A stretch of DNA of 64,000 nucleotides from Pseudomonas sp. HOU2 (GCF_040729435.1 NZ_CP160398.1:1116001-1180000); one strand, 5' to 3'; positions 26,684 through 38,260 are shown, counted from the first letter of the stretch. A program made the numbers and translations. Notes: generated by a model from the sequence alone, not told the origin.

Positions 26684-27974
26684 TTGCCGCTTCCTCCGTG
26701 GAGCGCCGGGCCAACCATTCAAGGGCCTCGGCGACACAATAAAATGATCCGAACAACAGAATCTCGTCGTCGCTGGTGGCCGCTGCGCACTGCCCTTCCA
26801 GCGCCGCCGCGACACTGTCATAGGACGTGACGGACGCGCCAAGGTTCTGCAATGCCGCGTGTAATTCACTGACCGGACGTGCGCGCGGCGAATCCAGCGG
26901 CGCTACCGCCCAGTGCTGGACACTAGCATTCAATTCGCCGACAACACCATCCAGGTCCTTGTCCGCCAACAGGCCGAACACCGCCAGACGCTTGCCCACC
27001 GGCGGCCGACTGGCCAGCCGCCGCGCCAGATACTGCGCTGCGTGCGGGTTATGCCCCACGTCCAGCAGCAGGTTCAGGCGCTTGCCATTGAACTCGAACG
27101 AACGGCGATCCAGACGCCCGATCACACGCGTGGCCTGCAAGGCAGCAACAATTTGCGACCGATTCCACGGCAAACCGAGCAGCAGATACGCCTGCAATGC
27201 CAGCGCCGCGTTTTCCATCGGCAGGTCGAGAAGTGGCAAATCATGCAACTCGACAGGCTGACCTTGCGCGTCAGTGCCGCGCCATTGCCAGTGGTGATCG
27301 GTGATTCCCAGATCGAAGTCGCGCCCACGCAGAGACAACGGGCACGCCAGTTCACGGGCCTTGTCGAGCAACGGTTGCGGAGGATTCAGATCGCCGCACA
27401 AGGCGGGCTTGCCCTGACGGAAAATCCCGGCCTTCTCGAAGGCCACGGATTCGCGGGTATTGCCCAGGTATTCGGCATGATCAACGCCAATGCTGGTGAC
27501 CAGCGCGATATCGGCGTCCACCACATTGACCGTATCCAGACGCCCCCCCAGCCCGACTTCCAGCACCACAGCGTCAAGTTTTGCCTGTTGAAACAGCCAT
27601 AACGCCGCCAGGGTGCCCATTTCGAAGTAAGTCAGGGAAGTGTCGCCGCGCCCGGCCTCCACCGCAGCGAAGGCTTCGCACAGTTGCGCATCAGTGGCTT
27701 CGACGCCATTGAGCTGCACCCGCTCGTTGTAACGCAGCAGGTGCGGAGAATTGTAGACACCCACGCTCAGGCCCTGCGCCCGCAGCAATGACGCCACGAA
27801 AGCGCAGGTCGAACCCTTGCCGTTGGTGCCGGTGACCGTAATCACCCGAGGCGCCGGCTGGCCCAGTCCCATGCGGGACGCTACCTGTTGCGAACGCTCC
27901 AGCCCCATGTCGATGGCCGATGGATGCAACTGTTCAAGGTAGGCGAGCCACTCGCCAAGGGTACGCTCGGTCAT
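26667..27974 (-). CDS. folC: Bifunctional folylpolyglutamate synthase / dihydrofolate synthase
   Basis: 435 residues, Mur-ligase family. The ATP-binding loop [18 protein letters not shown] (~residues 47-64) and [13 protein letters not shown] are diagnostic; the C-terminal domain has [15 protein letters not shown]. It adds glutamate to dihydropteroate and folates. It overlaps accD by 4 bp and the SPOR gene by 17 bp, in a conserved accD-folC-SPOR-cvpA-purF order. Confidence 0.96.
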   Translation of the reverse strand: MTERTLGEWLAYLEQLHPSAIDMGLERSQQVASRMGLGQPAPRVITVTGTNGKGSTCAFVASLLRAQGLSVGVYNSPHLLRYNERVQLNGVEATDAQLCEAFAAVEAGRGDTSLTYFEMGTLAALWLFQQAKLDAVVLEVGLGGRLDTVNVVDADIALVTSIGVDHAEYLGNTRESVAFEKAGIFRQGKPALCGDLNPPQPLLDKARELACPLSLRGRDFDLGITDHHWQWRGTDAQGQPVELHDLPLLDLPMENAALALQAYLLLGLPWNRSQIVAALQATRVIGRLDRRSFEFNGKRLNLLLDVGHNPHAAQYLARRLASRPPVGKRLAVFGLLADKDLDGVVGELNASVQHWAVAPLDSPRARPVSELHAALQNLGASVTSYDSVAAALEGQCAAATSDDEILLFGSFYCVAEALEWLARRSTEEAANGFAG

Positions 27975-28891
27975 ACGTTGGCAGGCACCGGTGGAACGAC
28001 GATTGGCTCGACAGGAGCGGCGACGTAGGTCGGTGTCGGCTGGCCGGTCAGTTGCGCCAGCAGGTTGCCCAGGCGTGGACGCAGTTCACGACGATCGATG
28101 ATCAGGTCGATCGCGCCATGCTCCAGCAGGAACTCGCTGCGCTGGAAACCTTCCGGCAGTTTTTCACGCACGGTCTGCTCGATCACGCGCGGGCCGGCGA
28201 AGCCGATCAGCGCCTTTGGCTCACCGACGATCACGTCGCCGAGCATTGCCAGACTGGCGGAAACGCCGCCGTAGACCGGATCGGTCAGCACCGAGATGAA
28301 CGGAATGCCCTCTTCACGCAGTCGCGCCAGCACAGCCGATGTCTTGGCCATCTGCATCAGCGAGATCAGCGCTTCCTGCATGCGCGCACCGCCGGAAGCG
28401 GCGAAGCAGATCATCGGGCAACGGTTTTCCAGGGCATAGTTGGCGGCGCGCACGAAGCGCTCACCGACGATGGCGCCCATGGAACCGCCCATGAAGTTGA
28501 ATTCGAACGCCGACACCACCACCGGCATACCCAGCAGGGTGCCACTGACCGAGATCAGTGCGTCTTTTTCGCCGGTCTGCTTCTGCGCAGCGACCAGACG
28601 GTCCTTGTACTTCTTGCCGTCGCGGAATTTCAGACGGTCAACCGGCTCCAGATCGGCACCCAGTTCGTTGCGACCTTCGGCGTCCAGGAAGATATCGATG
28701 CGTGCCCGTGCGCCGATGCGCATGTGGTGGTTGCACTTGGGGCAAACGTCCAGGGTCTTTTCTAGCTCAGGGCGATACAGCACAGCCTCGCAGGACGGGC
28801 ATTTGTGCCACAGACCTTCAGGCACCGAGCTCTTCTTGACCTCCGAACGCATGATCGAAGGGATCAGTTTGTCTACTAACCAGTTGCTCAT
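27971..28891 (-). CDS. accD: Acetyl-CoA carboxylase carboxyltransferase subunit beta
   Basis: 306 residues. An N-terminal four-Cys zinc finger (CPSC and CPKC, residues ~29-51) is followed by the carboxyltransferase domain with [26 protein letters not shown]. It forms with AccA the carboxyl transfer half of acetyl-CoA carboxylase, making malonyl-CoA. First gene of the accD-folC-SPOR run; the 200 bp between it and trpF show no gene. Confidence 0.97.
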   Translation of the reverse strand: MSNWLVDKLIPSIMRSEVKKSSVPEGLWHKCPSCEAVLYRPELEKTLDVCPKCNHHMRIGARARIDIFLDAEGRNELGADLEPVDRLKFRDGKKYKDRLVAAQKQTGEKDALISVSGTLLGMPVVVSAFEFNFMGGSMGAIVGERFVRAANYALENRCPMICFAASGGARMQEALISLMQMAKTSAVLARLREEGIPFISVLTDPVYGGVSASLAMLGDVIVGEPKALIGFAGPRVIEQTVREKLPEGFQRSEFLLEHGAIDLIIDRRELRPRLGNLLAQLTGQPTPTYVAAPVEPIVVPPVPANV

Positions 28892-29091
28892 GCTTTCTTT
28901 CTCCAGTACCGGCGGCCCGAACGCTCTGGTTCGCAGCCCCGCGTATGCCCTTCAGCTAAATTCATGTGTGTGGCGATGGTCGGTGGAACGCCGCGGTCAG
29001 CGCGAAACATGACCTGCGTGCAACTCCAGAAACCCTCAGCCTCGCCTGCTTTGTGCAAGTGCATTGATGGACGGCGGCAGTTCGCCAGCCG

Positions 29092-29736
29092 TCACATCGA
29101 AGTAGACGCTCCCTGCGAGCTGCTACGTACGGCATTGATGAACGCGCGGATCTTCGCATGATCCTTGATGCCCTTGCTTGCCTCTACCCCACCACTGACA
29201 TCGACGGCGTACGGTTTGACCCGGGCCACGGCGTCGGCGACGTTTTCCGGGGTGAGGCCACCGGCCAGGATCAGCGGCTTGCTCAACGTTTGCGGAATCA
29301 AAGACCAGTCGAACGCCTCGCCGGTTCCGCCCGGCACGCCTTCGACGTAAGTGTCGAGCAGCACGCCACTGGCACTCGGATAGGCATCGACGGCGGCGGC
29401 AATGTCGTCGCCAGCCTTGACCCGCAACGCCTTGATGTACGGACGATGCCAGCCTTCGCAGTCTTCAGCGGTTTCGTCGCCATGGAACTGCAGCAGATCC
29501 AGCGGCACGGCATCGAGGATTTCCCCCAACTCACAGCGGCTGGCGTTGACGAACAGGCCAACGGTGGTCACGAACGGCGGCAAGGCGCGGATAATCGCCC
29601 TCGCCTGCTGCACGCTCACTGCCCGTGGGCTCTTGGCGTAGAACACGAACCCGATCGCATCCGCCCCGGCCTCGACCGCTGCCAACGCATCTTCTATGCG
29701 GGTAATCCCGCAGATCTTGCTGCGAACGGCTGACAT
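29092..29736 (-). CDS. trpF: Phosphoribosylanthranilate isomerase
   Basis: 214-residue TIM barrel. The N-terminal catalytic Cys is in [16 protein letters not shown], and the phosphate-binding end reads [16 protein letters not shown]. It converts phosphoribosylanthranilate to CdRP in tryptophan synthesis. As in other pseudomonads it is separated from the other trp genes and lies between truA and accD. Confidence 0.96.
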   Translation of the reverse strand: MSAVRSKICGITRIEDALAAVEAGADAIGFVFYAKSPRAVSVQQARAIIRALPPFVTTVGLFVNASRCELGEILDAVPLDLLQFHGDETAEDCEGWHRPYIKALRVKAGDDIAAAVDAYPSASGVLLDTYVEGVPGGTGEAFDWSLIPQTLSKPLILAGGLTPENVADAVARVKPYAVDVSGGVEASKGIKDHAKIRAFINAVRSSSQGASTSM

Positions 29737-29800
29737 ATCGAGAAAAACTCCGCGTCAAATTCGGGAAAGTCCCGGATGGTAACAAATGCGTTCGAGGGCG

Positions 29801-30655
29801 TCAGCCGTCAAGTTCCGAGAAACCCGTAAGGAAATGTGGCCCGATAAAACGCTCGGGCAACGGAAATTCGTCGTGATACTCGACCTGCACCAGGTACAGC
29901 CCGTACGGATGCGCTGTCACGCCACCGGAACGGCGCTCGCGGCTTTCCAGCACTTCCTTCATCCACTCGACCGGGCGCTCGCCGGCACCGATGGTCATCA
30001 GCACCCCGGCGATGTTGCGCACCATGTGGTGCAAGAAGGCGTTGGCGCGGATATCGAGAACGATCATCTTGCCGTGACGGGTCACGCGCAGGTGGTGCAT
30101 TTTCTTGATCGGCGACTTGGCCTGGCACTGCCCTGCACGGAACGCACTGAAATCGTGAGTGCCGATCAGATACTGCGCGGCCTCGGCCATGCGTTCGACA
30201 TCGAGCGGGCGGTGGTTCCAGGTGATTTCTTCGTTGAGATGCGCCGGACGAATCTGATCGTTGTAGATCACATAGCGATAACGCCGGGCGATGGCTTTGA
30301 ACCGCGCATGAAAATGCGCCGGCATCACCCGCGCCCAACTGACACTGATGTCGTGGGGCAGATTGATGTTGGCGCCCATCACCCAGGCTTTCAGCGAACG
30401 ATCGACCTGCGTGTCGAAATGCACCACCTGCCCGCAGGCATGCACCCCGGCATCGGTACGACCGGCGCATTGCAGGGAGACCGGCGAATTGGCGACTTTC
30501 GACAAGGCTTTTTCGAGCTCTTCCTGCACGGTTGCGACACCCGTCAACTGACGCTGCCAGCCGCTGTAGCGCGAGCCTTTGTACTCGACGCCCAGTGCCA
30601 CGCGGTAAAAGCCTTCAGGCGCCATTTCGGCGACCGGGTTATCTATGTTTGCCAA
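29801..30655 (-). CDS. truA: tRNA pseudouridine(38-40) synthase
   Basis: 284 residues from a TTG at 30655 or 274 from ATG 30625. The catalytic Asp is in CAGRTDAGVHACGQVVHFDT, and GVEYKGSRYSGWQRQ is near the N-terminus. I chose TTG because GCAGG lies upstream at a tolerable distance while the ATG has no Shine-Dalgarno, but the ATG start is possible. The open frame further upstream (to 30784) is translated REP repeat and is not real. TruA modifies the anticodon stem of many tRNAs. Confidence 0.9.
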   Translation of the reverse strand: MANIDNPVAEMAPEGFYRVALGVEYKGSRYSGWQRQLTGVATVQEELEKALSKVANSPVSLQCAGRTDAGVHACGQVVHFDTQVDRSLKAWVMGANINLPHDISVSWARVMPAHFHARFKAIARRYRYVIYNDQIRPAHLNEEITWNHRPLDVERMAEAAQYLIGTHDFSAFRAGQCQAKSPIKKMHHLRVTRHGKMIVLDIRANAFLHHMVRNIAGVLMTIGAGERPVEWMKEVLESRERRSGGVTAHPYGLYLVQVEYHDEFPLPERFIGPHFLTGFSELDG

Positions 30656-30742
30656 GGTGGGACAGCCTGCTGAGGTACAAAGGCGGGCATTATAAGGCTG
30701 TGAGTCGGGGATGCCAGTCAGTTCTGTGTTGACCGATCCGGC

Positions 30743-30819
30743 CCCATCGCTGGCAAGCCAGCTCCCACAGTTTCTGCAGCGCATGCAATACCTGTGGGAG
30801 CTGGCTTGCCAGCGATGGC
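30743..30819. repeat. REP-like inverted pair, family B
   Basis: Two inverted copies of a ~27-bp unit (ATCGCTGGCAAGCCAGCTCC followed by CACAG) around a ~25-bp spacer, between truA and fimV. Other pairs are at 34850, 38150 and 53618. Confidence 0.93.
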
Positions 30820-30852
30820 GATAGCATTGCCGCTACAAAATCCAGCCCAAAC

Positions 30853-30881
30853 AAAAACGGCAGCCTCGATGGGCTGCCGTT
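30853..30881 (-). terminator. fimV terminator
   Basis: Perfect 10-bp stem AACGGCAGCC / GGCTGCCGTT with a 6-nt loop and T5 on the minus strand, 22 bp after the fimV stop. Confidence 0.9.
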
Positions 30882-30902
30882 CTGTTTACTGCTGACGCCG
30901 AA

Positions 30903-33539
30903 TCAAGCCAGGTGCGAAAGCATTTCCTTGGCTTCGCCACGCTGCTTTTCGTCACCCTCGGTCAACACTTCATTGAGGATGTCGCGTGCGCCGTCGCTGT
31001 CGCCCATGTCGATGTAGGCCTGGGCCAGATCGAGTTTGGTCGCAGCTTCGTCGGTGCCGGCGAGGAAATCGAAGTCGTCCTCACCCAGATCATCACCCAA
31101 GGCCGCATCGGCTTCGGTGAAGGTCGGCTCGGCGATGCTCTGCGACAGACGATCCAGTTCGGCGTTGACGTCATTCAGTTCCGCTGCGAATGCGTCAGGC
31201 TCGGCCGCCGGGTTGCTGTCCATTTCATCAGCCAGCGACAGATCGAAATCCGCCGGCAGCTCCAGATCGTCCTGTGGTACTTCGTTGACGACCACAGGCT
31301 CGGCCGGCGACAGATCTTTCACGCCCTCGTCCAGATCCAGCAGGAAGTCATCGTCCGCCAGATCCGCCGCCGGGGCTGGCGCAGGCTCGGCACCCAGGTC
31401 CAGATCGAGGTCGAAGTCCGACAGGTCGTCGAGATTGTCTTTGATCTCGGTCTGCTGTTGCAGCACCGATTCGAAGCTCAGATCGTCGTCGGCCGGGAAT
31501 TCGTCCAGCTCCACTGGCGCTTCAGGTGCGACGACAGGGGCAGGCTCAACCGGAGTAATGTTGTCGAGATCGTCCAGGCTCAGGTCGAACGCGCTGTCCA
31601 GGTCGTCTGCCGCAGGCTCAGGTGCAGGCGCCTCGGGCTCGTCGAGCAGCAGCTCCTTGACGTATTGCGCATCGAGTTCGGCGGCGGCGGCCGCTGCGGC
31701 CAGGCCCGCGACAGCGACGACCGCCATGGCCGGGAAGCGTTTTTTCAGCTCTTCGACCTTGGCGAAATTATCGCCGTTGGCCACCAGCTGACGCTCCTGA
31801 CCCACGAATGCATCGCGGTCACCCTGCTGACCGTAGACTTCCATCAGTTTCAGACGCAGATCACTGCGCTGCGGCTCGAGGCTGACGCCCTCCTCCAGCA
31901 GCGCGGCAGCCTGATTCAGGCGACCGGCATTGATGTGCGACTGCGCCTTGTCCAGCACGTCATCGGAACGCTCGGCGGACGGCGCGACCAATGGCGCGGC
32001 AATCGGCTCAGCCATCACCACCGGAGCCACTACCGCAGCAGGCGCTGGCGCGGGTGCCGGGGTGTTGAGCTTGACGCTGGCAGCAGGGGTTTCCAGACCT
32101 TCGAAGCTGCTCTCCGGCAGATCCTGCTCGGCAGAGAATTCTTGCTCTTCCGCCAGGGCACGGGCCATGCGCAGGTGTTTCTCGGCTTCCTGCTGGGCTT
32201 TGCGACGACGGGCCAGCAGCAACAGCAGAAGCAGCAACACCACCGCACCGCCACCGATCAGACCCAGCAGGATCGGATTGGTCAGCAGTTCATTGAAGGT
32301 TTTGTCTTCATCGACTACCGGTTTTGGCGCAACCACTGGCGTCTCGGCAGGCGTGTCGACCGGTGGCGCAATCGCCGATTCTGGTGTTGGCGCCGCTTCT
32401 GCCGGGGTGGCTGGCGGGGTTGCAGCCAGTTCGGCGGTGATCGCCGGTACGGCAGCAGTGGCGGCTGGCGCAGCGCCCGGGCCTTCGGCCTGCATCTTCG
32501 CCAGTTGATTGTTCTTCAGCTCGATCAGGCGTTGCAGCTTGTCCAGCTGACTTTGCAGATCGGCCATGCGACTTTTCAGTTCCTCGTTGTCACGACGGGT
32601 CGTGTCGAGGCTTTCCTGAGTCACCGCCAACTTGTTGCTCAAGGCCTTGGCATCGCCGGCCGGGCCTTTGCCACGACCCTTGGCGTTTTCGGCAGAGACC
32701 AGACTCAGGTTATCCTTGGCGTTCTGCCCGGTGCCGACATTGCTGCTGCCACGCTTGGTCGCATCGAGCTGCTGCTGACCAGTGCCAGGCTTGGCGACAT
32801 AACGACGGCCCTGACGCCAGGCTTCGTTCTGCGCCGCAACTTCGGCAATGGCTTTGGACTGTGGCAGCGCAGTGCTTTCCACCGAGTCCGGCAGACGCAG
32901 CACCTGACCGGTTTTCAGCCGGTTGATGTTGCCGTCGATGAACGCATCCGGGTTGAGTGCCTGAATCGCCAGCATGGTCTGCTGTACGGAGCCGCCGGTG
33001 CGCGCTTTCGCGGCGATTTCCCACAGGGTATCGCGCGGCGTGGTGGTGTATTGATTCGGGTGTGTGGCGCCGGTGGTCGGTGCGGTGATGGTCTGCGACG
33101 GCGCCGGTTGTGCGGCGGCATCAGCGGTCTGCGGCGAGAACTTCGACGGATCCAGCAGCACGCTGTAATCGCGCAGCAGACGGCCGTTGGGCCACATCAC
33201 CTGCACGAGGAATTTCACCATCGGTTCCGACAGCGGCTTGCTCGACGTCACGCGCAGCACGCTTTTGCCGTTGGCGCTGAGCACCGGAGTGAACGTCAGG
33301 TCGTTGAGGAAGGCCTGGCGATCGACGCCGGCCTTGGCGAAATCTTCGGGTGAAGCCAGGCTCGGCACCACTTCGGCAGCGGTGAGATCCTTGACGTCGA
33401 GCAACTCGATCTCGGCCACCAGCGGCTGGTTCAGGGTCGACTTCAGGGTCAGCTCCCCGAGCCCGAGGGCATGCGCCATACCGGAGGACAGCGCCGAGGC
33501 GGCCGCTATTGCTAACACCAGTTTGCGAACTTGAACCAT
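30903..33539 (-). CDS. fimV: FimV/HubP family polar landmark protein
   Basis: 878 residues. Signal peptide to about residue 24; a periplasmic FimV N-terminal domain; a LysM motif (DTLWEIAAKARTGG..TGQVLRLP, ~160-217); a coiled coil (~295-350, SQLDKLQRLIELKNNQL); one membrane helix (~425-448, GGGAVVLLLLLLLLARRR); a long acidic Asp/Glu-rich cytoplasmic region; and a C-terminal TPR-like motif (LDLAQAYIDMGDSDGARDIL). FimV controls type IV pilus assembly, c-di-GMP/cAMP signalling and pole organisation. In-frame acidic repeats are normal for the family. Confidence 0.95.
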   Translation of the reverse strand: MVQVRKLVLAIAAASALSSGMAHALGLGELTLKSTLNQPLVAEIELLDVKDLTAAEVVPSLASPEDFAKAGVDRQAFLNDLTFTPVLSANGKSVLRVTSSKPLSEPMVKFLVQVMWPNGRLLRDYSVLLDPSKFSPQTADAAAQPAPSQTITAPTTGATHPNQYTTTPRDTLWEIAAKARTGGSVQQTMLAIQALNPDAFIDGNINRLKTGQVLRLPDSVESTALPQSKAIAEVAAQNEAWRQGRRYVAKPGTGQQQLDATKRGSSNVGTGQNAKDNLSLVSAENAKGRGKGPAGDAKALSNKLAVTQESLDTTRRDNEELKSRMADLQSQLDKLQRLIELKNNQLAKMQAEGPGAAPAATAAVPAITAELAATPPATPAEAAPTPESAIAPPVDTPAETPVVAPKPVVDEDKTFNELLTNPILLGLIGGGAVVLLLLLLLLARRRKAQQEAEKHLRMARALAEEQEFSAEQDLPESSFEGLETPAASVKLNTPAPAPAPAAVVAPVVMAEPIAAPLVAPSAERSDDVLDKAQSHINAGRLNQAAALLEEGVSLEPQRSDLRLKLMEVYGQQGDRDAFVGQERQLVANGDNFAKVEELKKRFPAMAVVAVAGLAAAAAAAELDAQYVKELLLDEPEAPAPEPAADDLDSAFDLSLDDLDNITPVEPAPVVAPEAPVELDEFPADDDLSFESVLQQQTEIKDNLDDLSDFDLDLDLGAEPAPAPAADLADDDFLLDLDEGVKDLSPAEPVVVNEVPQDDLELPADFDLSLADEMDSNPAAEPDAFAAELNDVNAELDRLSQSIAEPTFTEADAALGDDLGEDDFDFLAGTDEAATKLDLAQAYIDMGDSDGARDILNEVLTEGDEKQRGEAKEMLSHLA

Positions 33540-33748
33540 AGCCTCATCCTTTGTTTGAACGTTCCTCGGCCAGCGAGAAGATGTTGATTGCCGCTGCCGT
33601 AAGGCATTGCGCGCGACGACGACAGACTGCCGCGCGCGATCATTTCTTTGATGCCCCGGAAAGTCCCGGAGGGTGACACGTTATCGAGTGCTCCGGGCAA
33701 GCATAGCGCTCACCTAGAATCAGTCGACAAATTGTTGCCAAGTATCTT

Positions 33749-34759
33749 TTACAGCAGGTCTTTTATCAACAATTCAGCGACCTGCACAGCATTCAGGGCT
33801 GTGCCTTTGCGTACGTTATCTGACGTCAGCCACAGATTAAGTTCCGCCATGTCGTCAACGCCGTTGCGCACCCGACCGACATAGACAACGTCCTGCCCCA
33901 CCGCGTCACCCACCGCCGTCGGATAATCGCCGGCTTCGACCAGCTCGATGCCCGGTGCGTCTTCAAGGGCCGCGTTGACTTTTGCCAGGTCAACCGCGCT
34001 CGCTGACTGCAAGGTCACGCTATAGCTATCGCCAAAAAACACCGGGGCTTGAACGCAAGTGGCGGAAATCTTTAATAAAGGCTGCTTCAGCACCTGACGC
34101 AACTCGCGCACCAGACGTTTTTCCAGCAGCGTGTGGCCTTGAGCGTCGGGCGTGCCGACCTGGGCCAACAGGTTGAAGGCCATCTGCCGATCGAAGAAAG
34201 TCGGCTCCAGCGGACGCATGTTTAGCAGTTCGGCAGTCTGCCGCGCCAGCTCGGTCACAGCTTCGCGACCTTGGGCGGACACGGCCAGATTGGCGGTGAC
34301 GTTGACGTAATGCAGTTCGAGCAAATCGAGCAGCGGCGCCAGCACCACGGCCAGCGTCGTCGCCGACGGGCTCGGGCTGCTGACCTGGAACGGTGTTTTC
34401 AGACCGGCGAACACCTCAGCGTTGGCTTCCGGCACCACTTGCGGCGCCTGCTCGGCCGGCAATGCGCCGGACAGGTCGATCAGCGAGCAACCGGCCGCAT
34501 GAGCACGCGCCGCGTAACTCAGGGAAACGGCAGCGCCAGCGGCGAAGAACACCAGTTTGACCTTGCTGAAATCGAACTCGTCGACTTCACGCACGCGCAC
34601 GTTCTTGTTGCGAAACAGCACCGAACTGCCGGCGGATTCGCTGCTGGCCAGGAGGTGCAGGTTGCCGACCGGGAAGTCGCGTTCTTCGAGAATCTGTACG
34701 AGGGTTTCGCCGACAGTACCGGTGGCGCCGACGACGGCAATATCAAGGGTCTGGGTCAT
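33749..34759 (-). CDS. Aspartate-semialdehyde dehydrogenase paralogue (USG-1 type)
   Basis: 336 residues from ATG 34759 with GAGG 7 nt upstream. N-terminal Rossmann motif VVGATGTVGETLVQIL and an NADPH-binding pattern as in Asd, but the catalytic-Cys region reads VSSPSPSATTLAVVLAPLL, where true Asd has Asn-Cys; the nucleophile Cys is replaced by Ser/Pro here. The family is called USG-1 and lies beside asd in many gammaproteobacteria. It is therefore probably not an active semialdehyde dehydrogenase. The open frame beyond 34759 passes through a REP pair and is spurious. Confidence 0.88.
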   Translation of the reverse strand: MTQTLDIAVVGATGTVGETLVQILEERDFPVGNLHLLASSESAGSSVLFRNKNVRVREVDEFDFSKVKLVFFAAGAAVSLSYAARAHAAGCSLIDLSGALPAEQAPQVVPEANAEVFAGLKTPFQVSSPSPSATTLAVVLAPLLDLLELHYVNVTANLAVSAQGREAVTELARQTAELLNMRPLEPTFFDRQMAFNLLAQVGTPDAQGHTLLEKRLVRELRQVLKQPLLKISATCVQAPVFFGDSYSVTLQSASAVDLAKVNAALEDAPGIELVEAGDYPTAVGDAVGQDVVYVGRVRNGVDDMAELNLWLTSDNVRKGTALNAVQVAELLIKDLL

Positions 34760-34849
34760 GGTTCTACCTCTGGCGAAACGGGGGGAGCGGCACTTTACCG
34801 GGTGACTGGCATGCAGGCAATTTCTGTCGGAATTTGTAGCGCCTGTACC

Positions 34850-34951
34850 GGCCTCATCGCTGGCAAGCCAGCTCCCACAGTGGTCGGTGTGGGGCACAGA
34901 TGTTTGTACACACCTGAAACCTGTGGGAGCTGGCTTGCCAGCGATGAGGCC
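34850..34951. repeat. REP-like inverted pair, family B
   Basis: Outer ends GGCCTCATCGCTGGCAAGCC and its complement, each with the palindromic core CTGGCAAGCCAG, around a ~45-bp spacer. Sits between the two asd-type genes. Confidence 0.93.
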
Positions 34952-34979
34952 AGACCAGACACCGGGAAACCTCAGGCAT

Positions 34980-35011
34980 AAAAAAACCCGCACCTCTCAC
35001 AAGGCGCGGGC
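34980..35011 (-). terminator. asd terminator
   Basis: GC-rich stem CCCGC..CC / GG..GCGGG with an 8-nt loop, then seven T residues on the minus strand, about 20 bp after the asd stop. Confidence 0.88.
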
Positions 35012-35030
35012 TCTTTCACAGCTCAAGCAA

Positions 35031-36143
35031 TCAACGCTCAAGCAGGATCCGCAGCATGCGACGCAGCGGTTCGGCCGCGCCCCACAGCAACTGGTCGCCG
35101 ACGGTGAAAGCACCGACGAACTGCGAACCCATGTTCAGCTTGCGCAGACGACCCACCGGTACGTTCAGGGTGCCGGTGACCTTGGTCGGGCTCAGCTCCT
35201 GCATGCTGATGTCGCGGTTGTTCGGCACCAGTTTGACCCAAGGGTTGTGCTGGCTGATCAACCCTTCGATATCGGCGATCGGCACGTCTTTGTTCAACTT
35301 GATGGTCAGCGCCTGGCTGTGGCAACGCATGGCGCCGATGCGCACGCAGATGCCGTCGACCGGGATCGGGCTCTTGAAGCGGCCGAGGATCTTGTTGGTC
35401 TCGGCCTGGGCCTTCCACTCTTCACGGCTCTGGCCGTTCGGCAGTTCCTTGTCGATCCACGGGATCAGGCTGCCGGCCAGCGGTACGCCGAAGTTTTCGG
35501 TCGGGTAGGCGTCGCTGCGCATGGCTTCGGCCACGCGACGGTCGATGTCGAGGATCGCGCTGGCCGGATCGGCCAGTTGATCGGCCACCGCAGCGTGGGT
35601 CGCGCCCATCTGCTTGATCAGTTCACGCATGTTCTGCGCGCCAGCACCGGAGGCCGCCTGATAAGTCATGGCGCTCATCCACTCGACCAGACCGGCTTCG
35701 AACAGACCGCCCAGGCCCATCAGCATCAGGCTGACGGTGCAGTTGCCGCCGATGTAGTTCTTGGTGCCCGCGTCCAGTTGCTGGTCGATGACCTTGCGGT
35801 TGACGGGGTCGAGAATGATGACCGCGTCATCGTTCATCCGCAGGCTGGAAGCCGCGTCGATCCAGTAACCCTGCCAGCCGGCTTCGCGCAGCTTCGGGAA
35901 CACTTCGCTGGTGTAGTCGCCGCCCTGGCAGGTCAGGATCACATCGAGGGTTTTCAGCTCTTCAATGCTGTAAGCGTCCTTGAGCGGAGCAATGTCCTTG
36001 CCCACGGACGGGCCTTGGCCACCGACATTGGAAGTGGTGAAAAACACCGGCTCGATAAGATCGAAATCCTGCTCTTCCAGCATCCGCTGCATGAGCACGG
36101 AACCGACCATGCCGCGCCAACCGATCAGACCTACACGTTTCAT
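35031..36143 (-). CDS. asd: Aspartate-semialdehyde dehydrogenase
   Basis: 370 residues, the long gammaproteobacterial form. N-terminal [18 protein letters not shown] binds NADPH; the catalytic Cys is in [17 protein letters not shown] near residue 135. It reduces aspartyl-phosphate for lysine, threonine, methionine and diaminopimelate synthesis. Follows leuB by 66 bp in the same direction; a paralogue lies downstream. Confidence 0.97.
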   Translation of the reverse strand: MKRVGLIGWRGMVGSVLMQRMLEEQDFDLIEPVFFTTSNVGGQGPSVGKDIAPLKDAYSIEELKTLDVILTCQGGDYTSEVFPKLREAGWQGYWIDAASSLRMNDDAVIILDPVNRKVIDQQLDAGTKNYIGGNCTVSLMLMGLGGLFEAGLVEWMSAMTYQAASGAGAQNMRELIKQMGATHAAVADQLADPASAILDIDRRVAEAMRSDAYPTENFGVPLAGSLIPWIDKELPNGQSREEWKAQAETNKILGRFKSPIPVDGICVRIGAMRCHSQALTIKLNKDVPIADIEGLISQHNPWVKLVPNNRDISMQELSPTKVTGTLNVPVGRLRKLNMGSQFVGAFTVGDQLLWGAAEPLRRMLRILLER

Positions 36144-36209
36144 CGCAACTACACCTTCTTGAAAAGTGGGCCGCTGCTTTGTATTGAATTTCGCAGCGGG
36201 CCCGAGAGA

Positions 36210-37292
<1,083 letters not shown>

Positions 37293-37347
37293 GCTTTCCT
37301 CGTGTCTTCAATCGGTACGCTTATAACGGGCGCGCCGGGAAAAATGC

Positions 37348-38115
37348 TTAGCGTTCGGCCATCAGCACAATCACATCTGTACTGAACGAGCCGTCGGCAT
37401 CAATCTCAAAATATTCGCGCACTTCGTTGCCCATCGACTGCTGCAACTGGCGGATCGCCGCGCGCATCACCTCGGGCGTGCGCATACGCTCGACCCAACT
37501 GCTGTACTCCAGACGCAGGCGCTGACGGCTGGTGCTGCGGGTATGCAGCCCGGCCTCGCTGACCTGACGCAGCCACTCGCCGGCGGAATAATCGCGCACA
37601 TGGCTGGTGTCGCGCAGCACTTCAACGCTCTGCAGATAGGTGTCGAACAATGGGCTGCCCGGCGACAGCACGTCAACGAACGCCGCCACACCACCCGGTT
37701 TCAGCACCCGACGCACTTCGCGCAGGGCCACCGCGAGGTCGCTCCAATGGTGCGCCGAATAACGGCTGAACACGAAATCGAATTCGCCATCGGCAAACGG
37801 CAGGCGCTCGGCGGCGCCGTTGACCGTGGAGATGTTGGCAAACCCACGATCCACAGCCGCAGCAGCGACCACGTCGAGCATTTGCTGCGACAGGTCGTAG
37901 GCCACCACTTCCTTGACCAGCGGCGCCACATGAAAACTCACATGACCAGCGCCGCAACCCAGATCCAGCACCCGGGCATCGCCCTGCCCTGCCAGCTCAG
38001 CCTGTAGCAGCGCGAATTCGGTGCCTTGAGCGTGAACGGCGCTGCTCAGGTAGGCGGCGGCCTGTTCACCGAATTGCTTTTGTACAACCTGGGTGTGCTG
38101 GGCGGTGCTGGTCAT
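37348..38115 (-). CDS. Class I SAM-dependent methyltransferase
   Basis: 255 residues from ATG 38115 (GGAAG 6 nt upstream). SAM-binding motif I VLDLGCGAGHVSFHVA (~residues 46-61), then FDFVFSRYSAHHWSDL and LKPGGVAAFVDVL. UbiE-like methyltransferase of unknown substrate. It lies between leuD and leuB, as in other Pseudomonas genomes. The frame upstream of 38115 runs into the REP pair and is not coding. Confidence 0.9.
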   Translation of the reverse strand: MTSTAQHTQVVQKQFGEQAAAYLSSAVHAQGTEFALLQAELAGQGDARVLDLGCGAGHVSFHVAPLVKEVVAYDLSQQMLDVVAAAAVDRGFANISTVNGAAERLPFADGEFDFVFSRYSAHHWSDLAVALREVRRVLKPGGVAAFVDVLSPGSPLFDTYLQSVEVLRDTSHVRDYSAGEWLRQVSEAGLHTRSTSRQRLRLEYSSWVERMRTPEVMRAAIRQLQQSMGNEVREYFEIDADGSFSTDVIVLMAER

Positions 38116-38149
38116 GGGGACTTCCTTTTGATCTTGGGATGCCTGTTCC

Positions 38150-38233
38150 GGCCTCATCGCTGGCAAGCCAGCTCCCACAGGTTTTGTGAACACCGCAAAT
38201 CCCTGTGGGAGCTGGCTTGCCAGCGATGGGGCC
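38150..38233. repeat. REP-like inverted pair, family B
   Basis: Two inverted units with palindromic core CTGGCAAGCCAG around a ~27-bp spacer, inside the leu gene run, between leuD and the methyltransferase gene. Confidence 0.93.
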
Positions 38234-38260
38234 AGCTCTGACTACATCAGCTTCGAATCA

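Noticed and set aside
30656..30784. N-terminal extension of truA reading CGSWLASDGAG
   Set aside because: It is the translation of a family B REP unit; the same peptide appears in spurious extensions of the usg-type gene and the methyltransferase gene.
34760..34993. Long N-terminal extension of the aspartate-semialdehyde dehydrogenase paralogue
   Set aside because: It reads through a REP pair; ATG 34759 has a good Shine-Dalgarno and begins the Rossmann fold as in the family.
38116..38193. Extension of the methyltransferase start
   Set aside because: The added residues are REP-derived; ATG 38115 with GGAAG upstream is better.
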